Source of the DNA: Pilaira anomala
Taxonomy: Eukaryota; Mucoromycota; Mucoromycetes; Mucorales; Mucoraceae
Assembly: GCA_025716855.1 (NCBI GenBank)
Contig: JAIXMQ010000026.1
Coordinates: 248,001 to 312,000, forward strand
DNA: 64,000 bases
Reading direction: 5' to 3'
Within the stretch, counting starts at the first letter, position 1. Each line of letters opens with the position of its first letter. The translations under genes were made by a program, and so were the position numbers. The notes under the pieces are model-generated. The model was not told the DNA's origin. It was given only the letters and a program-made list of their open reading frames with translations, and searched no databases. Below, one piece after another: positions 45,001 to 59,360 of the stretch.

Positions 45001-48000
45001 TCTCATTTATTCTCTGAATTTGAACCAAAGACTATGGCTAAAATGATTGAATTTAATACGAAGATGTATGAAGAAACAATGATTCGTTGTAGCTTTGGTC
45101 GTAAAGGTAGTCCTTGGGAATTCAATTTGCGTGATGTCTTCCGTTGGCTTGAATTAATGCAAAAGGATAATGTGACTGACCCAGCTGAATATCTTGATAT
45201 TATTTACATGCAACGTATGCGCACACATGATGATCGTCTTCAAATTATTCAACTCTATGAATCTGTATTTGATGTCAAATATGATCGTCCTGATAAGCCT
45301 AGTTATCACGTCTCTACCAACTCCCTCTCTGTAGGTCATTCTCGTTTGATCAGAGAACAAACTGAAAGCTCTACTGATATCTTTGAACATGAAGATCATA
45401 TCTTGCAATCGTTTTTATCTCCTCTCGAGTCATTAATGAAATGTGTGGAGTCCTCTTGGATGGCTATCGTCACTGGCCCATCCGCCTCTGGTAAGACATC
45501 TCTTGTCCGTCTTTTGAGTAAGATGACAGGTCACCGTTTAGAAGAGTTTGCTATGAATAACAGTGTAGATACAATGGAATTACTTGGTGGTTTTGAACAA
45601 GTCGATTTGAACCGTCATCGTCAAGTTGTCATGGATACACTTCATCAATTGATTAGTCGTGCTTCCAAGAATCTCTTAATGTATTTCGCTACACTTTCAT
45701 CTGATAGTGAGCAATACGGTACTGTCTTACAATTGATTCGTCAACTCAATGATTCTTGGTATGTACTCGAAAGTAAGCAACACCATATGAAGGTTTTCTC
45801 TACTGATCCTAATGCCGGTCAATTGGATTATACTCTTGTGACAAATGTTGTTAACTGTTTAAACTCTGCCTCTGTTGTCGATGTTGAAGCCAAGGAATCC
45901 ATTGATGCAGTTAATGTTCTTATTCAAAATCTTCAAAAGCTTGAAAAGGATTCAATTGCTGGTAAGTTTGAATGGATTGATGGCCTCTTGATCAATGCAC
46001 TTGAAAAGGGTCACTGGCTTCTTATCGATAATGCTAATATGTGTAACCCCTCTGTTCTTGATCGTTTGAATCCTCTCTTTGAAAACGATGGTGTACTTAT
46101 GGTGAATGAACGTGGTCTTGTTGACGGTACAGTCAAGGTGATTAAACCTCATCCTAACTTCCGTATGTTTATGACAGTGGATCCTCAAAACGGTGAACTC
46201 TCTCGTGCTATGAGAAATCGTGGTATTGAAATCTCTTTAGTTGATTCTAACTGGAATAAGAATACTCAAGATGTCACTAAACTTGCTAACTCACTTGGTG
46301 TTCGTGGACCTAAATTACCCATGATATTAAATGAATTACAAGGTGCTGCTACCGCTCAACGTCGTAGTTTTGCTAAGGGAGAAAATGTTCGCGAGTACTT
46401 GTTATTCGCCACATATCTTGTTGAACGTCTTCAACGTGGTCAATCCCTCAAGAAGGCAATTCGTGAATCCTTTTTCCAAGTTTTTGTTGATATTAAGGAA
46501 GCTCCTGAGGCACTTGTTGCTTTGTTAGAGTGTAACCCTGAACAAGATCTCTTACAGAATATGCTTAGCCCTACTAATTCACCCTTCCTTATTGGTGGTC
46601 TTATGTTCCAAGATGATTCTGCACTTGCAACTATTGCACTTCAAGGTGCTTATGTTATCTATTTATTACAAACGCTTGATCCTGAAGATCCTGCTTCTTT
46701 AAAGAAGATTGAAATCGCAGGTGATTATTTCTTGGAGCATTTGACTTATCAAGATCATGGTCTTCGTCTTCGTTGGTTAACTTACATGTCTCAGCAAGCT
46801 GTTGATACCAAATCAAATGTCTTGGAACGTTTAGGTTATTTAATGAAGGAAGTCTATGTTCATCCTACCTTTTTAGAGTTATCCAAGATTCAAACTGAAA
46901 TGAAAGAAGGTGTTGCACACAACCCCTCTGTAGTTGAATACACCCGTAATGCTTACCATCTGTTGATTCGTCTTTACAAACAAGAGTATGCAGATAGAAA
47001 CATGCGTAATGCTACTCAACGTCTCAAGGTGGGTAACTTGACATCTCTTCAACAATCTTATTGTTTCCATGAAGGTCGTTTGAGTGAAAGTCAACTTTTA
47101 CATCCCGTTGTATCCAAGCTTTATCCTCTCTTTGAGTCTATCAAGTCTGCTTTCGCTACTTGGGTCAACCAAGGATACTATCATGCTTGCCCTACTTCTA
47201 CTTTTGAAGTTTTTAATAAGATTTTAGATGCTCGTGATTTCGCTTGGAACTTAACTCAAATGGAAAGTCTTTCCCTTGATAATCTTTTGATAATCTTGAG
47301 AATCATGAAGGATCTCATGTCTACAGAAGGTATCAAGTTTCCTCAAATGGAACCTGTCTTTGGTCATATTGAAAGCATCATGTCTGGATTTGATTTTAAT
47401 ACCAGTAGATCTATGAAGGCACTCTGGAAATATTTCTGTCCATCTACGTTATCCTCTGAGTCCTTGCATGAACTCGAAGCCGAATTACACAAGATCAATG
47501 CTACCATGAACTCTTACAAGTATGATTCAGAGGAAGGTCTTACACCTAAGTCACTTGTTTTACGTGCTAAATCAGAAGCCAAGGAAGCCTTAGTAGAAGG
47601 TATTGCCACTCTTTACGCTGTAGATGAAAATGATACCGAGAATGCAGAAAAGGTGTTAAAATCACTCCGTAAACTTCCAGAATATATTAACCGTGAATTA
47701 GAAGCTTCTGCACCTGCAGAAAAGGACGTAAGAAGAGATACTTATTGGGATACAGCTTTAATGCCCTTGTATGATTACACTAGTGTTGTAACTGAAATGG
47801 AGCTTATTGCAAACTTGTACACAGCAGCTTGCAACTCTTCTGATACAGATGCTATGGAAAAGTTAGTCGAAGAGATGTTGAAGTTTAGAAAGTTTGCTTT
47901 CAATAAGTCCTCTCGTCCTCCTCTTGATATGGTACCTTATCAACGTATGATTTGGTTCTTGGATTCTGGAAAGACAGTTGATATTGCTACTGCTCTTCCC

Positions 48001-51000
48001 GGTATGATGCAAGATGCTGCTTATACTTATCATCAACGTCTTTGGAGATCAAGTGTCTATCAAAAGGATCTTTATCAATTAACACCTTCTGAAGAAGAAG
48101 TGGTGAGTTATATTACTAAAAAAAAAAAAAAAAAAAAAAAAATACTAATATTTTTTACACAGGATCTTGGGATTACTGAAGGTTCTCTTAGTCTTTTCGA
48201 AAGTGTTGAGACACTTGCTTGTTTAAATATCTTGAGTTCAGTTGATAAGATGCCTGCTGATGCTTATGAAAACGCACTTACTCAGTTGAAGAACTTAAAG
48301 CATTTCCTTACCTCCAATGTCAATTTGAAAGATAGAAGAGCTCTTGAAGCTGTTACACTTATCGCTATGGCTCGTCAGGTAAATATTTTAAAATTTTAAA
48401 GAATACGATTTTCTATATTTATTAACTTTTTTTATTTTATTCGTAGTTACTTAATGCTTCTGCTGAAGTTATCCCCAATGATCATTTTACTACTCTTACA
48501 ACTGAATTCAGTAAAATTACTGCATTTACCAAGACTCTTTTAAAGGCATCTATTTATTCTACTGAAAACTATAGCACTCAATACGAAGAAGCTTTAGCTG
48601 TTTTAAATGAAGTCTCTAGAATTATGGAAAGTGTTGATTTCAACGCATTCTATATCAATGCAGTCAAGTCCATTAGTGAATGCGTACATCGTTTAAGAAT
48701 CAAGGATGATGCTGGATTTTATTCTTCTGCTGGTAAGGCTCGTGTCCTTTTGGGATTATCCTTTGTATCAGCCTATATTCCCGATTATCCTGTTGATCCT
48801 ACATCCGAGCCTCGTCTTCATGTTAACTTGTTGAACAAGAAGAAGCAAGAACACACTGATAATATTGAAGTCCGTAGTCAAATTGAAATCATGTACACTG
48901 GTAACGATACCAACAAAATTGTGGCTCAAGAACAAACTAACTTAGGAAAGGTCAACAATGAACTCGCTCACAGTGCAACCATTTTCTCTCTTCGTCCTGC
49001 TCAATCTCAATTAGAGGAAATCTTTGTTGATCTTCGTTATCTTCAAAAGAGTATGCTTGACCGTAATGTTGAGAACTTGTTGACAGATCTTGAAACTAAT
49101 GGTGTCGACTCTGTATTACAACGTGAAAATCTCTTACAAGGTAATGCACTTCAATTTGTGGATAGAGTGCATCACAAGTTCCCTCTTTACAGAGATATTC
49201 TTCAACCTCTTATTGTTGCAGTAGATGATATCAAGTATGGTCTACGTATTTTAACAGCCAATGCAAGAAAGGATAGTACAGATAAGTTTTTGGCAGAGGT
49301 AATTGAACTCCTTGTACGTGATCCCGATGTATCTCATCATGATTATGATCTTGATTGGCATACACTTGCTACACCTGAAAAGATTGATAAGCTCAAACGA
49401 GTTGTTTTTGAAAGAGCTCCTACAAACAGAAAATGGGCTTTCTATCTTCGCCTTTTGATTGTCATTCTTCAACGTCTTGTTATTGGTGTCAATACAAATG
49501 CTTACTTGAAGACAGATGATCTTATCTCTGTTAATGTCTTGTTTAGTGAGATTATTCAAGTCTGGAAGTCTGCAGAAGAATACAAACAAAAGATGGCAGT
49601 TGAAAAGGAAGCCATGTATAAGACACGTGCTAGAAAATACGAGCCTCCTACTGATGAAGAATTAGAGGAACAAGATTTAAAGAAGATCTTCGCTGATTTC
49701 AATGAAGACTTTGCCGATTTGAACCTTGAAGATGATGGTCAAGCAAAAAAGACATTTATTCCTACTGATGTAGAAGAAGTATCCGTATTAGATGATGAAG
49801 ACGTTCATCGCATTGGCCATCTTCACCGTATGCTCTTCGAAACTTATAGTCGTGATGCTTGTACTCGTTCTGATAAATCTTGGGATCGTGAAAGTATTCA
49901 ATCATATGCAGTTGCTAGTCAATTAGCTACTATGGCTAATTCAGCATTTACAAACTCTACTGATCGTATCTGTAACGGTGGTCATCTTCGTATTACTTCT
50001 TTGACAATCAACCGTTTGGAATCTGAAAATTCATTTGCAAAGACTAGTGATAACATCTATGATTTCTATCAAAGTGAAAATGTTGGTGAAGCCAAACGTG
50101 TTGAACCTATTGTGAACCGATTCAAGGCACGTATCTTGGAATTAGTTGAACAATGGCCCGAACATGCTATCCTTGAGCAACTAATTGTGATTTGTGATCG
50201 TATCTTGACCTTCTCTATTCTTTCACCTGTTGCTAAATTCTTGACTGGTATTGAACTTTTATTACAAAAGTCAGAAGATTGGGAAGCCTATGCTGCCAAA
50301 CATGTTTCATTGAAGGATCAACGTGAAGAATTGATTGCTTTGATTGTCAGTTGGAGACAACTTGAGTTGAATTGCTGGCCTAAACTTTTAGCTGCTCAAG
50401 AACAATATCATCAAGATGCTGCTTTTACTTGGTGGTTCCATCTTTATGATACAGTCAACAATACTTCTTTTGAAACTGATTCTGAAGTTACAAACACAAA
50501 GAATACCCGTGAATTATTGGGTGCTCTTGATCAATTCATTCAGTGTGCTTCTATAATTGAATTTGAACCTCGTCTTAAGATGATCGATAGTTTCTATCGT
50601 CAAACCAAGATTCAGGCGCAATTGTCTACATTCGAAAGTGAAAAGTTGAACTATGAAAGAACGGCCACTATCTTGCGTAACGTGTACTTGTATTACTCTC
50701 AATTCCAAGAACATGCCAATACTATGCTTGCCCAATTACGTAAACCTATTGAGAAAGATTTGAAGGATTTCGTTAAGATTGCTACTTGGAAGGATGTCAA
50801 TATTTATGCTTTACGTCAAAGTGCAGCTAAAACACATCGTCAACTTCATAAATGTATTCGTAAATATCGTGAGGTATTAAACAACTCAATGTTGACGATT
50901 ATTGCAAATTATAATGAAGAACATGCCATGTATCAATACGGCGATGATAAACGATATGCCAAGGATATTAACCGTGGACTCGTTGATCAACTCTCTCAAC

Positions 51001-54000
51001 CTAATCTTTGGACTGGTTCAACCACTGTGCCTGAAACCAATGATGATTTTGATTGGTCATCTGCACCCGTTGTAAAGCAACATCTTGCTAATCTTCAAGT
51101 AACATTGAACAGAATGCGTGCTTATTGTCGTAAGGATATCTTTGTTGTAGATGAAGAAACAAAAGAACTCCCCTTGGAGAACTTTATGACTGAAATGATT
51201 GAACAAGTCAAGTACTTCCAAAAGGAAACACCTTCTATCATGACAGAAGAAAATAAGTCAACTGTCAAAAACCAAAAGTTATTAAAGAAAAAGGCATTAG
51301 TTGATTTCTTGAAAGAATTACGCCGTCTTGGTCTCAAGTCTCGTCCTGGTACCATGAAAGAACAAAATGCCGATACTGCTATTCTCTTCCGTCAACAAGT
51401 TGCTGATTTGGAATCTGTAATCAAGAGTAGAGATCTTCAAAAGGAGAAGTTGTCAAGTTATACTTGCGCTACAGATGATATGGTAGAACAATGGAAGAAA
51501 GCTAATGACTATTATTTCCGCTGTATTGCTAGAATGACTCATTTAAGAACTATCAGTATGACCAATGTCAGTAAGGATCTTTCAATGCTTGAAGTAGAAC
51601 GCTCTTTAGCTGCCACTGAGCATATGTTCAGTTTGGTTACAAAGGAACGTACTATCTTGTCTCGTGTTGAAGGACGTATGCAATTACTTCAAGGTGCAGC
51701 AGTTCAGCTTGCTTCCCTGTACGATTCTTTCTCCCAAGGAAAGCCTATTGCTCGTGACGCTGAATTAGGCTGTCGCTTAACTAATCACAAGGTGCATATT
51801 GATAAACTTGCTTTATTTATGAACCAAGCTGTTGCTGTTGTCTCTCTTCAAGCTGGATCGGTTGGTCAACATACTTTAAGAGAATTAGAGGAAATGACAC
51901 GTGGTATTCAAAAGATTCAAAAGACGGTGGATTATTGTTATGTTCAACGTTATCTCTATCCTCGCTCTGCTACTAACCTTGAATTCTCCTTATTGTCTAC
52001 TGATATTGAAGAAATGATCAACTCTCATTCTGAAAAGATTGAATTGATTCACACACTTTTAATTAGTGCCATGCAAGTATTGCCTCAATCTAGTCATGTG
52101 TTGTTCCCTATTACTCAATACATTGAAAGTATTGGTCTCTTACCTATCACTCAAGCTCAAATTCAAGAACAGGAAGAAGAGAATGGAAAGGCTACAATTG
52201 TTGATCTTCGCGAAAAGATTTATGGTTTAATTGATGCTGCTTTAGTCTCTATTCAAGACTTGAAAAAGGCAAATATTGCACCTGAAAAACCAAAATCTAT
52301 CTTGACTGAAGAAGGCGACGAAGAAGAAGATACTGATGACATGAGCAATGATTATATTCGTGTTCAAAACAGTAAGCAAGCTAAGCTTGCTAGTGCACTT
52401 CATCTTGAATCTGCTTCTAAACGTTGTATTGAAGTCTTGACGATTGCTCATCAACTCATGTCTCGTTCTGAATCTACTGAAGTTGTGAACGAAATCTCCC
52501 GTTTGTTACAAGAAACTTATCCTTTCCTTCAACAGTACATGCTTATCGTTCAACATACACTCAGTAAGATGTTGATTCATCATAAGGCAATGGCCAAGAT
52601 GACATATTGTCTTGTCAATTCTTTCAGTATCATCATCACCAAGGGTTTCTGTATGCCTGCTGGTGCAGATGATGGAGAAGAAGGAGAAGCAGATGGTACA
52701 ATGAGTGGTACAGGTATGGGAGAAGGAGACGGTAACAAGGATGTAAGCGAAGAAATTGAAGATGAAGAGCAAGTCCTTGGTACGCAAAATGAAGAACGAA
52801 ATAATGATGATAAACAAGATACTAAAGAAGAAAAGAATGGTATGGATATGGAGAATGATTTCGATGGTAATCTTGAAGATGTTGAACAAGATGATGAAAA
52901 GGACGAAGATGATTCTGATAGTTCAGATGATGAAGAAGATCCTGATGAGCAAATTGGTGATGTAGACGATATGGATCCTGATGCTGTGGATGATAAAATG
53001 TGGGGCGATGAAGCTGAAGAGAATTTGAAGGAAAGTGATAAGACAGTTGAAGATCAAGGAAATCAAGAACAAGAACAGGAATCTGAAATTGTTGCAAAGG
53101 ATGAAAATGATCAACAACCTGATTCTAAGGGTGAAAAACCTGATAAGAATGATAAGAAGGAAAACCAACAAGAAGCCGATGGTGAGGAAGGTGATGGCGA
53201 CGAAGAGATGGATGATGATGAAAATAAGGAAGAAGGCGATGAAGAACATGAGGGTGAAGGAGAAGATGAAGATGACATCGAGAATAAGGCTGGTGAGCAA
53301 CTCAATGCTGAAATTCCTGAAGCCGAAACTTTGGAACTTCCTGATGATATGAATATGGATGGCGACGATGATAAAGAAGATGGTGCCGGAGAAGAAGAAG
53401 GTCCAGACATGAATGATCCTATGGATATGGATGAAAAAGCTCCTAATCAAGGTGAAGAGCAACTTCCTGAAGAAGACGAGGATGCCGAAGCCTTCCATGA
53501 TGCCTTGGATGATGCTGAGCAAACTCAAGATGGTGAAGATGAAGAAATGGCCGACGCTTCTGCTCAAATGGATACTGAATTAGGTGAAGGTGAGGACGAT
53601 GAAGAAAAGAATGCCTCCGGTGATGATGAGGAAAAAGAAGAAAATGAAGAACTTGCGCCTGAAGTTGGTGACTCTGAACAACAAAAGAAGAATGGTCAAA
53701 TTGAAGAAGATGAGCAAGACCTTGATGAAGAAGAAAATAAGGCCCAAAACCGTGAACAACCTGATAGTGATGCTACTGCAGATAATCAATTTGGTGTCCA
53801 AGGTGAGTCCGGTAAACAAAGTAAGAGTTCTGCTGGTAAGAAGGAAGGTGAAGATGATACAGCTGAAAATGACGATGCTGCAGATGAAAAGGCTGATAAG
53901 CAAGAAAAGAAGGGTAAATCCGAACGTGGTGCTAACCAATCTAATGAAGAAGAAGCTGATGATGCTGAAAAAGAAGAGCAAGGAGAAGATGACTCTGAAG

Positions 54001-55445
54001 AACAAGAAGCTAGTCAAGCACAATCTAATCCCCAAAGAAGTTTGGGTGATGCATTGGAAAAATGGCGTAGAAGACTTGCTGACCTTGATGATGAACCCGA
54101 AAATGAGGAAGAAGAAAATGCTGAATCAGAAAAGGAAAAGAAAACTGAAGATCCTGATACCGAAGAAGCCAAGGTAAATGAAGATGATTCATTTGAGTAC
54201 GTGAAGAACGATGACGATGCTCATGATATGCAAACTATGGGTAACGCTCAACCAGATCAAGTCCAAGACTTAAAGATGGGCGGTATGGATGAAGAAAAAG
54301 AAGACAATAACGAAACTTCAGGTGAAATGGAAGTAGATGATCAAGTAGATGATGTTGATACTATGCCTTTAGCTCGTGAAACACTAGACATGTCCGGTGC
54401 TGGTGATAATCAAGGCGCTATCCTTAGTAAGAAATTACCTGAACAACAAATAATGGAAGATAGTGAAATCTTGACTATGGATGAATCTGTTGTATCTCGT
54501 GAACCCCTTGAGCAAGAAGATATTGAGCGTATGAGAGATGAGCTTGAAACCCAGGTGTCCGACTGGCGTGAAGAAGGCCGTGATATTAATAAGGCTCGAG
54601 AACTTTGGCAAGGATATGAAAATTTAACTCACGACCTCGCAATGGGTCTTTGTGAACAACTTCGTTTAATTCTTGAACCTACATTAGCTACTAAACTTAA
54701 GGGTGATTATCGTACCGGTAAACGTCTTAATATGAAGAAGATTATTCCTTACATTGCAAGTCAGTTCAAGAAAGATAAGATCTGGTTGCGTCGTACTAAA
54801 CCTAGTAAACGTCAATATCAAGTTATGATTTCTGTTGATGATTCCAAGTCTATGTCAGAATCTCATTCTGTACAACTTGCTTATGAAGCATTATCACTTA
54901 TTTCCAAAGCATTATCTCAACTTGAAGTAGGTAGTATCTCCATTACATCATTTGGTGAACGTGTTCGTTTATTACATCCTTTTGACCAACCTTTTACTTC
55001 TGAATCTGGTGCAAATGTTATCCAACAATTCACTTTTGCCCAACAAAAAACTTACGTCAAAAATTTGATTGAAACCTCTCTCGGCTTATTTGAAGGTGCT
55101 AAGCATACTTCTGGTCCAGGTAACGCTGAGCTCTGGCAACTCCAATTGATTATTTCTGATGGTATTTGTGAAGACCATAATACACTCCGTGCCCTTGTCC
55201 GAAGCGCATTGGATCAACAAATTATGATGATCTTTATTGTCGTCGATAACAAGCCCGAAAAGGATTCCATCTTGAATATGACCAACGTCAAGTATACGAT
55301 TAAGGATGGTAAATACGGTATCCAAATGAACCCTTACCTTGAAACATTCCCCTTCCAATACTTTATGGTCTTGCGTGATATCAATGCTCTTCCTGAAGTT
55401 TTATCTGACGCATTAAGACAATACTTTAGTTTCGTCTCTGCCTAG
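39047..55445 (+). CDS. MDN1: Midasin, AAA+ ATPase of 60S ribosome maturation
   Basis: Six exons: 39047-39465, 39542-39620, 39685-39989, 40074-48102, 48163-48378 and 48447-55445, giving 5348 aa (yeast Rea1 4910, human 5596). Six AAA modules carry Walker A sites GVTGAGKTS, GETGTGKTT, GPTSAGKTS, GETGCGKTT, GSPGVGKTS and GPSASGKTS (about residues 362, 708, 1125, 1424, 1758 and 2068). Walker B is normal in modules 2-5 (WILLDEINLA, WIVLDELNLA, LFLLDEISLA, WVLLDELNLA), IEDID in module 1 and degenerate in module 6 (WLLIDNANMC). A long linker, an extreme Asp/Glu-rich region (~4420-5000) and a C-terminal MIDAS domain (ISVDDSKSMSES, DxSxS) follow. Midasin pulls Ytm1/Erb1 and Rsa4 from pre-60S particles by binding their ubiquitin-like domains. 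The intron at 48103-48162 contains A25 and a TACTAAT branch site. Confidence 0.97.
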
Positions 55446-56112
55446 TTTTTGAATACTAGTTTACATTTGTATTATATTTTATATTATTATTTTATTATTT
55501 TTTCAATAAAAAAAAATGTTTTAAACATTAAAATCGCTTTCTTTCGTTCATCTGATAACACAATTGATTGTATTATTTTTAAATGGGGTTCCAAAAGAAG
55601 CTTTAATATTACAGCAATTGAGTCGATAGAAAACAGCAATTATTACCAAATGACGATTGTGACAAATATGTATATCTGAAATCCGAAGCTCATCGATGTA
55701 TTTCAATGCCTTTAAATTAATGTAAAATATCACTTCATCATATAATATGATAACCTAGATAATTATGGTATCTATAAGATAGTTTGAAGAAGTGATAATA
55801 AAAGCTTTTTATTAAGGGAAACTTGGTCTTTGATGGCACAAAAGTCAGGTGTCGACTACGGTTTGGTTGAACTATTATAAACATTAAAAAAAAACCCCCA
55901 GCACCATTTGACCACAGTTGTAAATTAACTGCCAAGTAATATTCCATTTCAAAGAAGATAAAAGAAATAAAAGTCATCATTTATTAGTTCCTGAATCATG
56001 TTTGTGCGCAAGTATTATCACAAGGGTGTTTTATTTGTGACTTGAAGCAAACTATAAAATACACCAAAAAAAAACATTCATTCAAGCTACTGTCTTTTTT
56101 CCCCAAAACAAA
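55446..56112. other. Intergenic stretch after midasin
   Basis: 667 bases; AATAAA at ~55505 may be the midasin poly(A) signal. Short frames on both strands have no protein character. No gene seen. Confidence 0.55.
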
Positions 56113-56912
56113 ATGAAACAAGAAGCTGAAAAAAATATCAACAATACTGTTTTTGAGAAAGTTTTTATTAAACAAGAAGCAGAGGAAGATAAAGAGTGTT
56201 TCACACGCGCTTTACGTAACCCTGTAAGAGAAAGATCCCCTCATTCAGACGAAGGCGAAGAGCCGGATAATGATTTCAAACGTTTGAGTTTTTCTTTCAA
56301 AAAAAAAAAAAAAAAAAAAAGAAATAGCACCGTAAAATATATTAATCGTACATTTGATCTTTACACAGGTTCTAAAGAATCACATAAAAATCAATATTGT
56401 AGATTATGCAATTTTACTAATGAGACAACAAAGCTTTATGCACGCCATGAAATTCAAATTCATAACACTAGAAGATTTCCAAATATTGACATAGGGTCTC
56501 TTCATTGTAATACAAGCAATTTAACGCTTTTAGCAAGGAAAAGCTATCGTCAACACATGTTAGGTTTTCACAGTATAAAAGTCCCACTGACTGCACGAAG
56601 ACACCATCCGCCTTTGGGACCAGATAACTATTGTATGACATGCAAAACGAAGTTCAGCAACCAACATATCTCGATTTCACAACGGACCTCCTCGCAAGTA
56701 TGAACCAAGCACTTTTGATACCGCTACATCTTACTGTAAAATATGTGATAGAAAATACAAAGGCAAAGACATTTATACACGCACATGTGGAAATCTCATA
56801 ATATATGCTTACCACTGTCTAAATTTCCTCCAGTTCCAAAGATGAAAGCAAACATAAAAGATCCAAAATTGGACGCAGAGGTGTAAACGATCGCAGCAAC
56901 TACTGTGCCATA

Positions 56913-56979
<67 letters not shown>

Positions 56980-57656
56980 GCTTTCAGAAAGATACAAGTA
57001 CCTAATACATTTAACGAAAGTTCATAAAAAACCGATCCCCGACCTTCTTGAAGGGATTGGATGCAATGGTGTTAACAACGTAGTCATTAGCTGTATTGTT
57101 AAATATTGCACTAAATGTAATAGTGTGTTTTATACCAAGGATCTCTATCGTATTCACTTGAATGATGTTGCTCCTAAACTCCAATTAAGAACGCCCTGCA
57201 TTTACCCCAATTCTCTTGATCCAAATAATTATTGCAGCCCCTGTATGTAATATGACTTGCAGCGACCAAAGTAAATACCGAGCACATATGATGTATTATC
57301 ATGCTGTGTCTGTTAAGAACCGCGTTACTATAAGATCTGATATTGCTATAGAAGACCCCGTCATCGATTATGACATGAACTATTATAACGCATGTAATAA
57401 AAATTTCACTATGAGGCTTTGTTACAGAAAAAATCTAGCTCGCATACATGGAATACCAATACCAATGTCTTACCGAAAATTTCTTGTAAGATATAAAGGA
57501 TCGCTAAACATCGACGAATCAAACCTGCGTTGCACAGCATGCAATGATACTTACAACTGCCAGCTAAATTACAGAAATCATTTAAAATCGGTACATCATT
57601 TAAGAGACACCCATGATAGAACATATCGGATAGGTACTAAATTTATACATGTTTAA
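56113..57656 (+). pseudogene. Decaying C2H2 zinc-finger gene
   Basis: A first frame (56113-56703) starts MKQEAEKNINNTVFEKVFIK, with an acidic region, a lysine run coded by A22, and finger-like modules (YCRLCNFTNETTKLYARHEI; YCMTCKTKFSN). It ends by frame loss inside a finger. Further modules in other frames continue in order: YCKICDRKYKGKDIY (~56730), NYCAICK then an A63 run (56916-56978) then SERYKYLIHLTKVH, YCTKCNSVFYTKDLYRIH (~57106), CNMTCSDQSKYRAHMMYYH (~57246), and RCTACNDTYNCQLNYRNHLK (~57530). Several modules have lost a metal-binding Cys (LHCNTSNLT; YYNACNKNF). It shares finger style and linkers with the gene at 3.4-4.3 kb. It could alternatively be an exon-rich gene, but lost ligands and stops favour decay. 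Confidence 0.7.
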
Positions 57657-58092
57657 CATAATGCTCTATCAAAATTTGGGTAATTTTTTATATATAAATA
57701 TTGTCGTAATGAGCCTTTCGTACCTGTTGTTTTAGGAAATTGCTAAAATTATATCACTTCCTGACTGATTTGCAATAGGCTTCTGAATAAAAACTAGTTA
57801 TATTAATGTCTAAAAACGATTAGCGAACAAAAGATTTATTTTTTCGTCTTTTTGTGATTGTTCAAGCTACTGAAGAGATAGGTTCAAATATTATTATTAC
57901 GTATTATTGTTAAACATTTATTATACATGTTAATGATGTACACAATGTAAGAAGTAGTGAAAAAAAAAACCTTTTGTTTTTTATTATGCAAAAGAAAACA
58001 AAAACAACATATATCTTCGTAACGGACAATTTATACACCAGCTACTACTACCATTGTGCGTTACTCTTCATGACTATGATAAAAATTTTATA
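57657..58092. other. AT-rich intergenic stretch
   Basis: 436 bases between the zinc-finger relic and the stop of the first arrestin-like gene. No gene seen. Confidence 0.6.
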
Positions 58093-59360
58093 CTAATGTT
58101 GAGGTGCAATTGTGAGTAATGATTCATAGTTCGGTAAACGGTCTTCATTATATAAAGGAAGAGCTTCTTCGTGTTCTAAAAAACTTAGAAATTTTGGAGC
58201 AGGTAAAACGTCAACATTATCATTATGTTCTTCTGGGTTTTGGTCAAATATATCTCGAAAAGTTGAATAGACTTTAATCTCTTCGGAGGATCGAATGCCA
58301 TATCCCAAGGTTCCAATATGTATAGGTACGTTTGTCAGGTCAAAATTGGAACACCATAGTTTTCCTTTTCGTTTGATGCTGATTTTAAGTTGATACCCAA
58401 TGGAAAATACTGGGCTATAAGAAAATGAAGGTATAATGTCCAATGATAAGTCTATTTTTGAATTGATGTAAAAAACCTCTTGTTGATTTCCACTAGATGA
58501 AGAAGTGTCGATCGAATGGGAGCCTATTTTATTTTGCGCAACAAGATATGATAGTTTTCGTTCACCTTTACTTGTTTTGTTTCCAGCATTATTTTCTGTA
58601 GTTTTATTCCATGTCTGATTTTGGTATAATTTAAAAGATATTGATTCGATTGAGTTCTTTGGTATGCCTTTGACTGATAGAGAAATTGGAATTGTATCTC
58701 CAGGTACATAATCTAAAGACGTAAGTTTTATACCGACGGACGGGATTGATTTTTGTAATTTACTGGATGTATTTTCTACTCTTGAATCCCTTTCATTAGT
58801 AGTAATGCAGATTGAATTCTTTGATAAACTTGTTTCAATAAATGGCATATAAGTAATGTCTTTATGTGCTTTAATAATGGTATTTCCTCCTTGAGCTTGA
58901 GAATCCAAATAGACAGATAAAGTGTATCTACATTTATATCCTAGCCCATCGCCGTACGAATAGAAATCAGAAGTAGGGGGAAACTGAACCAATGGTAACT
59001 GAATAATAAACGGTATAGATGCATCCGTATTTGGCATAAGTTTTGGGAATAACTGCGACTCTTTACGACTCCATAAACTCTTTTGACTACCAAATAACTG
59101 TTGATTATATATAGGTTTGATAAATCCAGAATCATAGGTAGACTCAGTTGCATGAAATATAATACGTAGTCGTTCAGCATTTTGTAATTGTGTTTCTGAA
59201 ATATTTAATTTGACAATGCCTACATAAGTATAATTTGTTAACAATAGTGATGATTTGTTTGTTGTATAAATTTACCTTGAAATACTGATCCAGGACCATA
59301 CACTGGCTCGTCTTTTATACGCCATCCAAATCCGGGTAAAAGATGAATTGATAATGACAT
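58093..59360 (-). CDS. Arrestin-like protein (paralogue 1)
   Basis: Two exons: 59360-59276 and 59219-58093, giving 403 aa. Exon 1 encodes MSLSIHLLPGFGWRIKDEPV and YGPGSVFQ, the edge strand of an arrestin N-domain; exon 2 continues GIVKLNISETQLQNAERLRI, FPKLMPNTDASIPFIIQLPL (N-domain) and later KLTSLDYVPGDTIPISLSVK (C-domain start), ending TLGYGIRSSEEIK. The tail has LPLY and LPNY, near-matches to the PPxY motif by which alpha-arrestins bind Nedd4/Rsp5 ubiquitin ligases. Alpha-arrestins are adaptors that send plasma-membrane transporters to endocytosis. The same intron position is found in the neighbouring copy. The substrate is unknown. Confidence 0.88.

Noticed and set aside
52506..54177. 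Several long frames opposite or out of phase with midasin
   Set aside because: They arise from the GAA/GAT-rich acidic region of midasin read in other frames (Phe/Ile/Ser- or Lys/Met-rich).
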